A stretch of DNA of 64,000 nt, taken from contig NZ_FRCS01000012.1 in assembly GCF_900143005.1 (NCBI RefSeq), positions 1-64,000 on the forward strand, read 5' to 3'. The stretch is from Cryptosporangium aurantiacum. GTDB lineage: Bacteria; Actinomycetota; Actinomycetes; Mycobacteriales; Cryptosporangiaceae. Positions 53,294-60,372 of this stretch are shown here, one piece after another. The translations under genes and the position numbers were made by a program. The notes below the pieces were generated by a model. The model searched no databases and was not told the DNA's origin. It saw only the letters and a list, made by a program, of their open reading frames with translations. The number at the start of each line of letters is the position of its first letter. Position 1 is the first letter of the stretch.

Positions 53294-53980
53294 TCATGTG
53301 GGATCCACGAGCTTCACACCTACCCCACGAACGGTCCGCAGGTACCGCGGGGCAGCCGCGGTCTCTCCTAGCTTGCGGCGTAACCAGGACAGGTGCACAT
53401 CGATCGTCTGGTCACCACCGACCGCGGGCTGGCGCCAAACGGCCTCGACCAGCTCCCGGCGACTCACCACCGTGCCCGGCCGGGCGGCCAGGTAGGCGAG
53501 CAAGTCGAACTCTCGCCGCGCCAGGTCGAGCGGAGTGCCGTCGAGCACCGCCTCCCGGCGGTTCAGGTCGATCCGGAGACCACCGACGGTGAGCGTCGGG
53601 TCCCGCCGGACCTCACCCGGGCTGCTCCGCCGGAGCACGGCGGTCATCCGCGCGGTGAGGTGCTCGAACGAGAACGGCTTGACGAGGTAGTCGTCGGCAC
53701 CGGAGTTCAACAGACGGACGATTTCCCGCTCGTTGTCACGGGCAGTCGCCACCACCACCGGAACATCACAAACGCCTCGCAACATACGCAATGCGTCCGC
53801 ACCGTCCAAGTCGGGTAGTCCTAGGTCGAGGATCACTACGTCGGGACGCGCTGACGTGACTTCCCGTAGTGCGTCCAGAGCGGTTCCCACAGCGCGGACC
53901 ACGTGGCCCGCCTTTGACAGAGACCGTACAAGGGCACTACGGATCGTGGGGTCGTCCTCGACGAGCAACACGGTCGGCAT
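53294..53980 (-). CDS. OmpR/PhoB-family response regulator
   Basis: A 228-residue regulator. Receiver domain: acidic pair in LLVEDDPT, phospho-acceptor Asp52 (VVILDLGLPDLDG), Lys in DYLVKPFSF. DNA-binding winged helix: LDLARREFDLLAYLAARPGTVVSRRELVEAVW, then TIDVHLSWLRRKLGE and LRTVRGVGVKL. The ATG at 53980 lies 7 nt after a TACCGT -10 box on the same strand; GTG 53989 overlaps that box and is less likely. It is transcribed with the kinase and is divergent from the membrane protein gene at 54016. Confidence 0.92.
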   Translation of the reverse strand: MPTVLLVEDDPTIRSALVRSLSKAGHVVRAVGTALDALREVTSARPDVVILDLGLPDLDGADALRMLRGVCDVPVVVATARDNEREIVRLLNSGADDYLVKPFSFEHLTARMTAVLRRSSPGEVRRDPTLTVGGLRIDLNRREAVLDGTPLDLARREFDLLAYLAARPGTVVSRRELVEAVWRQPAVGGDQTIDVHLSWLRRKLGETAAAPRYLRTVRGVGVKLVDPT

Positions 53981-53987
53981 GTCCGGC

Positions 53988-53993
53988 ACGGTA
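53988..53993 (-). promoter_or_regulatory. -10 box of a leaderless promoter for the response regulator
   Basis: TACCGT on the minus strand, 7 nt upstream of the ATG at 53980. Confidence 0.4.
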
Positions 53994-54015
53994 GCCCGAT
54001 GAAAGGATGGACGGT

Positions 54016-54522
54016 ATGCCTCGTGCGGTACGGCTCACCTTGCTTTGGCTTGGTACCACCGCCTTAGCAGTGACCGTTTCGTGGTTTGGCGTTCGCCTCG
54101 TCCTTTATGCCGCCGTCCCAGATCGGGCAAAACCACTTTCCGTAGCTGAACTGAAAAGTGCGTCACCCCGAGCGACCGGTCCGCCTCCCGCAGCCGGTAC
54201 GACGCGCAGCCCGTCGCCGCAACCGACGGTACAGACCAGCAACGAAGCGTCCCCCAAGCCGCAGACGTGGGAGGATCAGGACGGGCTGCTGAACTACCTC
54301 AGCACGGTCTCGACCGATGGCGGCTGGGCGAAAATCCAGTGGAACAGCAACAAAGTCATCGTTATTGATGCGTATCCGGAAACGGGTTACACACCGGAAG
54401 TGAAACAGCTGAGCCCGACGCGAGTGCAGATCTCGTTCAACGGCCCCGGAAAGTCGACCGCGATCGCCGCCTGGTGGGACGACGGCGAACCGCAACTGGT
54501 GGTCGACAACGACGACAGCTGA
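54016..54522 (+). CDS. Membrane-anchored protein divergent from the two-component system
   Basis: A 168-residue protein of unknown function. One N-terminal membrane helix (LTLLWLGTTALAVTVSWFGVRLVL region), a Pro/Ser/Thr-rich linker (about 45-85), and a small C-terminal domain (DGLLNYLSTVSTDGGWAKIQWNSNKVIVIDAYPETGY region) that should lie outside the cell. AAAGGA is 7 nt before the ATG at 54016; an ATG at 54007 is in frame. The close divergent arrangement with the response regulator suggests it is a target or accessory of that system. Confidence 0.7.
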   Translation: MPRAVRLTLLWLGTTALAVTVSWFGVRLVLYAAVPDRAKPLSVAELKSASPRATGPPPAAGTTRSPSPQPTVQTSNEASPKPQTWEDQDGLLNYLSTVSTDGGWAKIQWNSNKVIVIDAYPETGYTPEVKQLSPTRVQISFNGPGKSTAIAAWWDDGEPQLVVDNDDS

Positions 54523-54603
54523 AACGTCGGGTGGCGCTCGCCACTGTGCGGCGCGTCGGCCCTAAGGTAGACGCGGACGAATCGGCCGCACCCAGGAGGA
54601 GCC

Positions 54604-55617
54604 GTGGCGGGCAGGCACCCGGAGGACGTCGAACCGCGTGAGGACGCGGTGACTGACGACGACGCGCCCGAGGCCCCCGAGGACGATGCGTCCGACGAGG
54701 CCGGCGACGGCGAACGCACGGAGCGCGTGGCGGAGTACTGGGCCGCGCTCGGAATCGACCCGGTCGAGATCGCGCTGCCACGCGGCGGCGTGGGCCTGAC
54801 GCTGCGGCAGTACCGCGTCGTCGAGGAAGAGCCCGAGGACGAACTCGACGAGGAACTCGAAGCCGAGGCGCTCGCGGCCGCGGAAGAGGACGACCCGGAC
54901 GACGCAGACGAGGACGAGGACGCTCCCCGCGGGAAGCGCGCCGACGCGGACGACGACGAGGACGAAGACGACGAGACCGACCGTCGCAGCCGTCGCGGCG
55001 CGGCGGACCTCGACGACGAAGACGACGAAGACGACGAGGACGTCCGCGACCGGCGGGCCCGCGACTTCGACGACGAAGACTTCGAGGACGACGAAGACGA
55101 GGTCACCGGGGACGACGAGCAGCCCGGCCGGGCCCGCGTCGCCGCCGGCGAGGAGGAAGCCGTCTTCCTCGCCACCAACGGCACGCTCCACCTCTTCCGC
55201 GACGCCGAGTCGCTGGTCGCGTTCGTGAAGTCCCCCGCCGTCCACGACCTGGCCGGCAGCGAGAGCTGGGCCGAGCTGGTCGAGACGATCACGCCCGACC
55301 TGGTCGTGCCCGACGACGAGGACCGCTACGAGCTCGACCTCGTCGTCGACAACCTGCGCGGTGGCCGGGACGTCTGGGAGCGCGACCTGATCATCGGCGC
55401 CGGCGAGCTGGCCCGCGACCTGGCGTACGCGCTGCACCTCACCGAGGTCGAGGCCGTCCTGGCGTCCGGCAGCCCGCTGGACGACCTGGACGAGGCACTG
55501 CGCGCGAAGGGCTTCTTCGGCCGCCGCAAGCTCAAGAAGATCGGCGCCGAGCAGGCCGCACTGGCCTGGCGGAGCGTCATCGGCCGCATCTCCTCGTCCG
55601 TCGAGTGGCACGACTGA
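54604..55617 (+). CDS. Highly acidic actinobacterial protein of unknown function
   Basis: A 337-residue protein. The first 40 residues and a stretch from about 72 to 175 are nearly all Asp/Glu with a few Arg-rich islands (DEDEDDETDRRSRR). The C-terminal half is a folded domain (EAVFLATNGTLHLFRDAESLVAFV; WAELVETITPDLVVPDDEDRYELDLVVDNL; IIGAGELARDLAYALHL), of a type found in actinobacteria without known function. AGGAGGAGCC precedes the GTG. The end overlaps the start I assign to pxpB by 13 bp. Confidence 0.8.
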   Translation: MAGRHPEDVEPREDAVTDDDAPEAPEDDASDEAGDGERTERVAEYWAALGIDPVEIALPRGGVGLTLRQYRVVEEEPEDELDEELEAEALAAAEEDDPDDADEDEDAPRGKRADADDDEDEDDETDRRSRRGAADLDDEDDEDDEDVRDRRARDFDDEDFEDDEDEVTGDDEQPGRARVAAGEEEAVFLATNGTLHLFRDAESLVAFVKSPAVHDLAGSESWAELVETITPDLVVPDDEDRYELDLVVDNLRGGRDVWERDLIIGAGELARDLAYALHLTEVEAVLASGSPLDDLDEALRAKGFFGRRKLKKIGAEQAALAWRSVIGRISSSVEWHD

Positions 55618-56207
55618 GCCGACCAGCCCGGATGGGTCGGGACGCCGAGCTGATCGACACCCCCGATCCGGCGGCGCTGCGTGCGGAGATCGTCCGGCGC
55701 GCGCTGCCCGGCGTCGAGGACGTCGTGCCGGGCGCGCGGACGGTTCTCGTGCGGATGAGCCCGGGGTACGCCCCTGACCTGCGGTGGGCGGCCGACTGGC
55801 GTCCGGATGAGGCGTCGTTGCAGGCGGGCCGGGAGCTGACGATCCCGGTCCACTACGACGGACCCGACCTGGACGACGTGGCGGCACGCGCGGGCGTCGG
55901 AACCGACGACGTCGTCGCGCTGCACACCGGCGCGGTCTACACGGTTGCGTTCACCGGGTTCGCGCCCGGCTTCGGTTACCTCACCGGCCTCCCCGACCCG
56001 CTGCGGGTGCCACGCCGCAGCGAGCCGCGCACCCGGGTCCCGGCCGGTGCGGTCGGGCTGGCCGGGGAGTTCACCGGCGTCTACCCACGGCCGTCGCCGG
56101 GTGGCTGGCAGCTGATCGGGCACACCGAGCAGACCCTCTGGGACGCCACCGCCGATCCGCCCGCGTTCCTCTCCCCCGGCGACCGAGTTCGGTTCGTCCC
56201 GTGCTGA
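55605..56207 (+). CDS. pxpB: 5-oxoprolinase subunit PxpB
   Basis: About 200 residues, matching the PxpB (allophanate hydrolase subunit 1-like) family: VPGARTVLVRM, LTIPVHYDGPDLDDVA, HTGAVYTVAFTGFAPGFGYLTGLP, RVPRRSEPRTRVPAGAVGLAGEFTGVYP and PGGWQLIGHT. With PxpA and PxpC it hydrolyses 5-oxoproline to glutamate using ATP. The GTG at 55605 restores the usual N-terminal length (RMGRDAELID); ATG 55632 would cut into the first strand. The stop overlaps the pxpC start. No pxpA gene is present in the window. Confidence 0.9.
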   Translation: MARLSRPARMGRDAELIDTPDPAALRAEIVRRALPGVEDVVPGARTVLVRMSPGYAPDLRWAADWRPDEASLQAGRELTIPVHYDGPDLDDVAARAGVGTDDVVALHTGAVYTVAFTGFAPGFGYLTGLPDPLRVPRRSEPRTRVPAGAVGLAGEFTGVYPRPSPGGWQLIGHTEQTLWDATADPPAFLSPGDRVRFVPC

Positions 56208-57136
56208 CGATCCGGACCGCGGGTCCGCTCACCACCGTCCAGGACCGTGGCCGGACCGGCTGGGCCCACGTCGGCGTCCCGCGGTCCGGTGCGCTGGACC
56301 TGCCCGCGCTGTCGCGCGCGAACACGCTCGTCGGCAACGCCGCGTTCGCGGCGGCGCTGGAGGTGACCGTGGGCGGTCTGGTGGCCGTTCCCTCTGCGGA
56401 CGTCGTGATCGCGCTCACCGGCGCACGCTGCCCGCTGTCGGTGGACGGTTTGGTGATGCCGCACGGTGCTGCGGTGGGCGTCCCCGCCGGTGCTGAACTC
56501 CGGGTGGACGCCGCCCGGGCAGGCGTCCGCGCGTACCTGGCCGTCGCCGGTGGCATCGCGGTCGAGCCGGTGCTCGGCAGCCGCAGCACCGACACGCTGT
56601 CCGGGCTCGGACCGGCGCCGCTGCGCAACGGTGACCAGCTGCCGCTCGGCACCGAAATCTTCACCGCCCCGCGCGTGCCCGGAGCCGGCCCGACGCGCGA
56701 CGAGGCCTGGGCGTCGGACGCGGAGCTGGACCTCGCTGGCGTGTGGGCGGCCGACGCCGCTCGCCGGGTGGTCGAGCCGCCGATCCCGGCGGAGCCGGTG
56801 CTCCGGGTGTACCCGGGGCCGCGCGAGGACTGGTTCACCCCGGAGGCCGTCGACGCCCTCTACACCGCGGCCTGGACGGTGACGCCGCGCAGCGACCGAG
56901 TCGGCGCCCGGCTCGACGGACCGCCGCTCCCCCGCGCGATCGACGACGAGCTGCCGAGCGAGGGCATGGTGGCCGGCGCGCTACAGATCCCACCGTCCGG
57001 GCCGGTGCTGTTCCTCGCCGATCATCCGGTTACCGGGGGCTACCCGGTGATCGGTGTGGTCGATCCGGACGATCTGTGGCTGGCCGCGCAGGCGTCCCCC
57101 GGTACCGTTCTGCGGCTTCGTCCCGTCCGGACCTGA
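56201..57136 (+). CDS. pxpC: 5-oxoprolinase subunit PxpC
   Basis: A 311-residue PxpC (biotin-dependent carboxyltransferase/KipA-like) protein. TIRTAGPLTTVQDRGRTGWAHVGVPRSGALD is the N-terminal signature region; also AYLAVAGGIAVEPVLGSRSTD, RVYPGPREDWF, RVGARLDGPPL and GYPVIGVVDPDDL. The GTG start overlaps the end of pxpB, so the two are coupled subunits of one complex. Confidence 0.92.
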   Translation: MLTIRTAGPLTTVQDRGRTGWAHVGVPRSGALDLPALSRANTLVGNAAFAAALEVTVGGLVAVPSADVVIALTGARCPLSVDGLVMPHGAAVGVPAGAELRVDAARAGVRAYLAVAGGIAVEPVLGSRSTDTLSGLGPAPLRNGDQLPLGTEIFTAPRVPGAGPTRDEAWASDAELDLAGVWAADAARRVVEPPIPAEPVLRVYPGPREDWFTPEAVDALYTAAWTVTPRSDRVGARLDGPPLPRAIDDELPSEGMVAGALQIPPSGPVLFLADHPVTGGYPVIGVVDPDDLWLAAQASPGTVLRLRPVRT

Positions 57137-57196
57137 GCCGAACGGAGCCTGCATACGTGAGTGAGCCGAGAACGTCGCTATTTCACGGGACTTCAT

Positions 57197-57210
57197 GGGC
57201 GACGTCGCCC
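57197..57210. promoter_or_regulatory. Perfect 14-bp palindrome upstream of the VOC gene
   Basis: GGGCGACGTCGCCC, centred 72 nt before the ATG at 57276, in the only non-coding stretch between pxpC and the VOC gene. It is a possible operator; no regulator gene is adjacent. Confidence 0.35.
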
Positions 57211-57275
57211 GATACACCGCATACAACGGCACACTTACGGGTGTCCGGTCCGAAAACGACGGTTACGGAGCAGCG

Positions 57276-57632
57276 ATGCCCACATTGGCCAACGGCAAGC
57301 TCAGTTATCTCGAGATCCCGGCCCTCGACGTGCGGCAGTCGGCGGACTTCTACAGCCGGGTCTTCGGGTGGGCTCTACGTCGGCGAGGTGATGGAGCGCT
57401 GGCATTCGACGACACGGTCGGCGAGGTCAGCGGTGTCTGGGTCACCGGGCGGCCGCCGGCGTCCGAGCCGGGGCTGCTGATCTACATCATGGTGGACGAC
57501 GTCGAGAAGACGATCGCGGCGCTGGTGCAGCACGGCGGCGAGGTGATCCAGCCGATCGGAGCGGACGCTCCCGAGGTGACCGCCCGCTTCCGCGACCCGG
57601 CCGGGAACGTCTTCGGAATCTTCGAGCAGTAG
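57276..57632 (+). CDS. VOC-superfamily (glyoxalase-fold) protein
   Basis: A 118-residue protein with one glyoxalase/bleomycin-resistance-type fold: LSYLEIPALDVRQSADFYSRVFGWAL at the N-terminus, IMVDDVEKTIAALVQHGGEVIQP, and the C-terminal RFRDPAGNVFGIFEQ. Metal-ligand positions are only partly clear (Glu near the start and Glu at the end). GGAG precedes the ATG at 57276; an in-frame ATG at 57195 would add a non-conserved extension. The substrate is unknown. Confidence 0.85.
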   Translation: MPTLANGKLSYLEIPALDVRQSADFYSRVFGWALRRRGDGALAFDDTVGEVSGVWVTGRPPASEPGLLIYIMVDDVEKTIAALVQHGGEVIQPIGADAPEVTARFRDPAGNVFGIFEQ

Positions 57633-57785
57633 GGGCAGTAGCAGCCCTGAGCAACGGGGCGTCGAGCCCCCGGGTTGCCCCGGATGCCGGAATCATGCTC
57701 ACGACGGACGTTTCGAACCGAACCCGGTAGCACATTTGATATCGGCGCGGCAATCCGCCGCCCGATCTCAAGAAAGGTGCTCACC

Positions 57786-57983
57786 ATGTCGTCGGTGTCC
57801 TACGGCCGTCGCCTCGCCCGTCCGCGGAACGACCGGTGGATCGCCGGGGTGTGCGCGGCGTTCGGCCGTCGATTCGGCCTCTCCTCCAACACCGTCCGCC
57901 TGATCTTCCTGATCTCCTGCCTGCTCCCCGGCCCCCAGTTCCTGATCTACCTCATCGCCTGGGTGATGATCCCCGCCGAGTGA
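57786..57983 (+). CDS. Small PspC-domain membrane protein
   Basis: A 65-residue protein that is essentially one PspC domain: LARPRNDRWIAGVCAAFGRRFGLSSNTVRLIF, then a membrane helix (LISCLLPGPQFLIYLIAWVMIP). PspC domains are linked to envelope stress responses; this short single-domain form has no regulator partner here. AGAAAGG precedes the ATG. It ends 4 nt before the convergent nuclease-fold gene. Confidence 0.88.
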   Translation: MSSVSYGRRLARPRNDRWIAGVCAAFGRRFGLSSNTVRLIFLISCLLPGPQFLIYLIAWVMIPAE

Positions 57984-57987
57984 GCCG

Positions 57988-58965
57988 CTAGGACGGCAAC
58001 ACCAGGTCGGTGACGATGGCTCGGTGGTCGCTGCCGGCGATCGTGTAGGCGTCGAACGACGAGGCGTCGCCGCGCGAATCAACCAGCACGTGGTCGATCG
58101 TCACCGGCGGCGCGTGGTTACCGTTCATCGGCCAGGTCGGCACCAGACCCTTGCCGACCTCGACCGCGGCGTCCACGTAGCCGGTATCGACCAGGTCCCG
58201 GAACGGCGAGTGGTCGAACGACGCGTTGAAGTCGCCTGCCATCACCCGCACCGGCCCGGAGTCCGACGCCGCGGGCAGCCGTTCCAGGTCACCGACCCAT
58301 CGACGCGGCGACCCCAGGTCGTCGGTCCGGATCACCGGCGGACGCGGGTGCGCGCTCACCACCTCCACCGCCGGTTTCCCCGGCCGGCGGAGCACCGCGA
58401 ACGTCTGATCGAACCCCGACTTCGGGTCGACCGTCCGCGCATCGGTCAACGGGTACTTCGCCCAGATCCCGGTCCCTGCGGCGCCCGGCAACGCACGCTG
58501 CGCCGAGTACGGGAACAGCTCCAGCGCCGCGAACTTCGCCGCCCACTCCGGCGTCAGCTCCTGAACGGTCAGCACGTCCGGCTTCTCCCGCCGGATCAGC
58601 GCCGCCAGTTCCTCGACCGAACCCACGCCGATCTTCGTGTTGAACGCCATCACGGTCAGCCGGTCGCCGTCCGGCGACCCGCTGGGCACCATCCTGGGCA
58701 CCACGAACGCCCCGAGCACCGCGACCAGAATCCCGGCCACCACCGCGACCCGCCACGCACGGGTGACCAGCGCTGCCACCAACGGGACCAGCGACGCCAC
58801 CGCGAGGTACGGCGTGAACGAAACCAGCTGCGCGAACGGCGTCCGATGGTCGTACCCGAAACCGCGGACCAGCACCCAGGCAGCCACGCTCGCCACCGAC
58901 AACCAGAGGATCCCGCTCCAGACCCGGAGAACCGCCCGCTGCGCGAGCCCGGCCGGAGCACTCAC
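57988..58965 (-). CDS. Membrane-anchored endonuclease/exonuclease/phosphatase-fold protein
   Basis: A 325-residue protein. Three N-terminal membrane helices (about 10-95) lead to an extracellular EEP domain: VMAFNTKIG (Asn), VLTVQEL (Glu), [13 protein letters not shown] (Asp/Asn), TIDHVLV and GSDHRAI (Asp/His). The catalytic set is complete. Members cleave phosphoesters in nucleic acids, lipids or other substrates; this membrane-attached type is common in actinobacteria and its substrate is unknown. The GTG at 58965 overlaps the adenosine deaminase stop (GTGA). Confidence 0.88.
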   Translation of the reverse strand: MSAPAGLAQRAVLRVWSGILWLSVASVAAWVLVRGFGYDHRTPFAQLVSFTPYLAVASLVPLVAALVTRAWRVAVVAGILVAVLGAFVVPRMVPSGSPDGDRLTVMAFNTKIGVGSVEELAALIRREKPDVLTVQELTPEWAAKFAALELFPYSAQRALPGAAGTGIWAKYPLTDARTVDPKSGFDQTFAVLRRPGKPAVEVVSAHPRPPVIRTDDLGSPRRWVGDLERLPAASDSGPVRVMAGDFNASFDHSPFRDLVDTGYVDAAVEVGKGLVPTWPMNGNHAPPVTIDHVLVDSRGDASSFDAYTIAGSDHRAIVTDLVLPS

Positions 58966-60080
58966 GGAGCGAGCAACTGTTCGTAGCCGGGCTTGATGAC
59001 GTCCTCGATCAGCCGCAGCCGCTCGTCGAACGGCAGGAACGCGCTCTTCATCGCGTTGACCGTGAACCAGCGCAGGTCGGCCCAGCCGTACCCGAACGCC
59101 TCGGACAGCAGCGTGAACTCCTTCGACATCGACGTGTTGCTCATCAGCCGGTTGTCGGTGTTCACCGTGACCCGGAACCGCAGGTCCCGCAGCAGCCCGA
59201 TCGGGTGCTCGGCGATCGACGCTGCCGCGCCGGTCTGGATGTTCGACGACGGGCACATCTCCAGCGGGATCCGCTTGTCCCGGACGTACGCCGCGAGCCG
59301 GCCGAGCCGCGCCACGCCGTCCCGGGGGTCGACCTCAGCCAGATCGGACTCGCCGGTCTCGATGTCGTCCACGATCCGGACGCCGTGCCCCAGCCGGTCC
59401 GCGCCGCACCACTGCAGCGCCTCCCAGATGCTCGGCAGCCCGAACGCCTCACCCGCGTGGATCGTGAAGTGACCGTTCTCGCGCTTGATGTACTGGAACG
59501 CGTCGAGGTGGCGGGTGGGCGGGAACCCGGCCTCCGCCCCGGCGATGTCGAACCCGGCGACCCCGGCGTCCCGGTAGGCGACCGCCAGCTCGGCGATCTC
59601 GCGCGACCGGGCCGCGTGCCGCATCGCGGTCAGCAGCGTCCCCATCCGGATCGTGTGGCCCTCGGCCGCGGCCTGCGCCGCACCGGCCTCGAACCCGTGC
59701 AGGACGCTGTCCACGACCTCGGTCAGCGCCAGCCCCTGCTCGATGTGCAGCTCCGGCGCGAACCGGACCTCGGCGTACACGACGCCGTCCAGCGCCAGGT
59801 CGTACGCGCACTCGGCGGCGACGCGGCTCAACGCGTCCTTGGTCTGCATAACGCCGACCGTGTGGCTGAACGTCTCCAGGTATCGGACCAGCGAACCGGA
59901 GTCGGCCTGCACCCGGAACCACTCGCCGAGCTCGTCTACGTCGGTGGTGGGGAGGTCGCGGTACCCGGTCTCGGCCGCCAGCTCGACGACCGTCCGGGGG
60001 CGGAGCCCACCGTCGAGGTGGTCGTGCAGAAGTACCTTCGGGGCCCGAACGATGTCGGAGTAGGCCAACGGATCACTCAT
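58962..60080 (-). CDS. add: Adenosine deaminase
   Basis: A 372-residue adenosine deaminase that converts (deoxy)adenosine to (deoxy)inosine. Zinc ligands and catalytic residues: [27 protein letters not shown] (His, Glu), [18 protein letters not shown] and VNTDNRLMS (Asp). The inosine it makes could feed the purine nucleoside phosphorylase at 41272. The ATG at 60080 lies 8 nt after TAGCCT; a start at 60119 is in frame but has no support. Confidence 0.94.
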   Translation of the reverse strand: MSDPLAYSDIVRAPKVLLHDHLDGGLRPRTVVELAAETGYRDLPTTDVDELGEWFRVQADSGSLVRYLETFSHTVGVMQTKDALSRVAAECAYDLALDGVVYAEVRFAPELHIEQGLALTEVVDSVLHGFEAGAAQAAAEGHTIRMGTLLTAMRHAARSREIAELAVAYRDAGVAGFDIAGAEAGFPPTRHLDAFQYIKRENGHFTIHAGEAFGLPSIWEALQWCGADRLGHGVRIVDDIETGESDLAEVDPRDGVARLGRLAAYVRDKRIPLEMCPSSNIQTGAAASIAEHPIGLLRDLRFRVTVNTDNRLMSNTSMSKEFTLLSEAFGYGWADLRWFTVNAMKSAFLPFDERLRLIEDVIKPGYEQLLAP

Positions 60081-60088
60081 GCCCGCAG

Positions 60089-60094
60089 AGGCTA
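60089..60094 (-). promoter_or_regulatory. -10 box of a leaderless add promoter
   Basis: TAGCCT on the minus strand, 8 nt upstream of the ATG at 60080. Confidence 0.45.
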
Positions 60095-60212
60095 TCCCAG
60101 CGAGGCACCCTGATTTCACGCGCGGTGAGCAGGGACGATGTCGTTGCGAGTTCGTTGTGGAACCGGCCGACTCCAGTTAATCGGCCCGTTACGTTGCTCG
60201 CTCTCATACTTC

Positions 60213-60247
60213 GGTATCGATACCTCGGTACTAGGGGTCGCCCCTAG
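60213..60247. promoter_or_regulatory. Two adjacent palindromes upstream of the MMPL gene
   Basis: GGTATCGATACC (60213-60224) is a perfect palindrome. CTAGGGG-TCG-CCCCTAG (60231-60247) is a second inverted repeat. Both lie in the region between add and the MMPL gene and could be operators for either; no regulator is adjacent. Confidence 0.4.
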
Positions 60248-60372
60248 GCTCCACCGCCCCGGAGCCCGGGGTCGAATCAGGGGGGCTACCGGATGCCCGC
60301 AACGGGGCCACTCCGCGAGGGTTTACCCCGTCGACGCGCCCGGCGGGGGTGCGGGCACGGAGGGGTACACGG

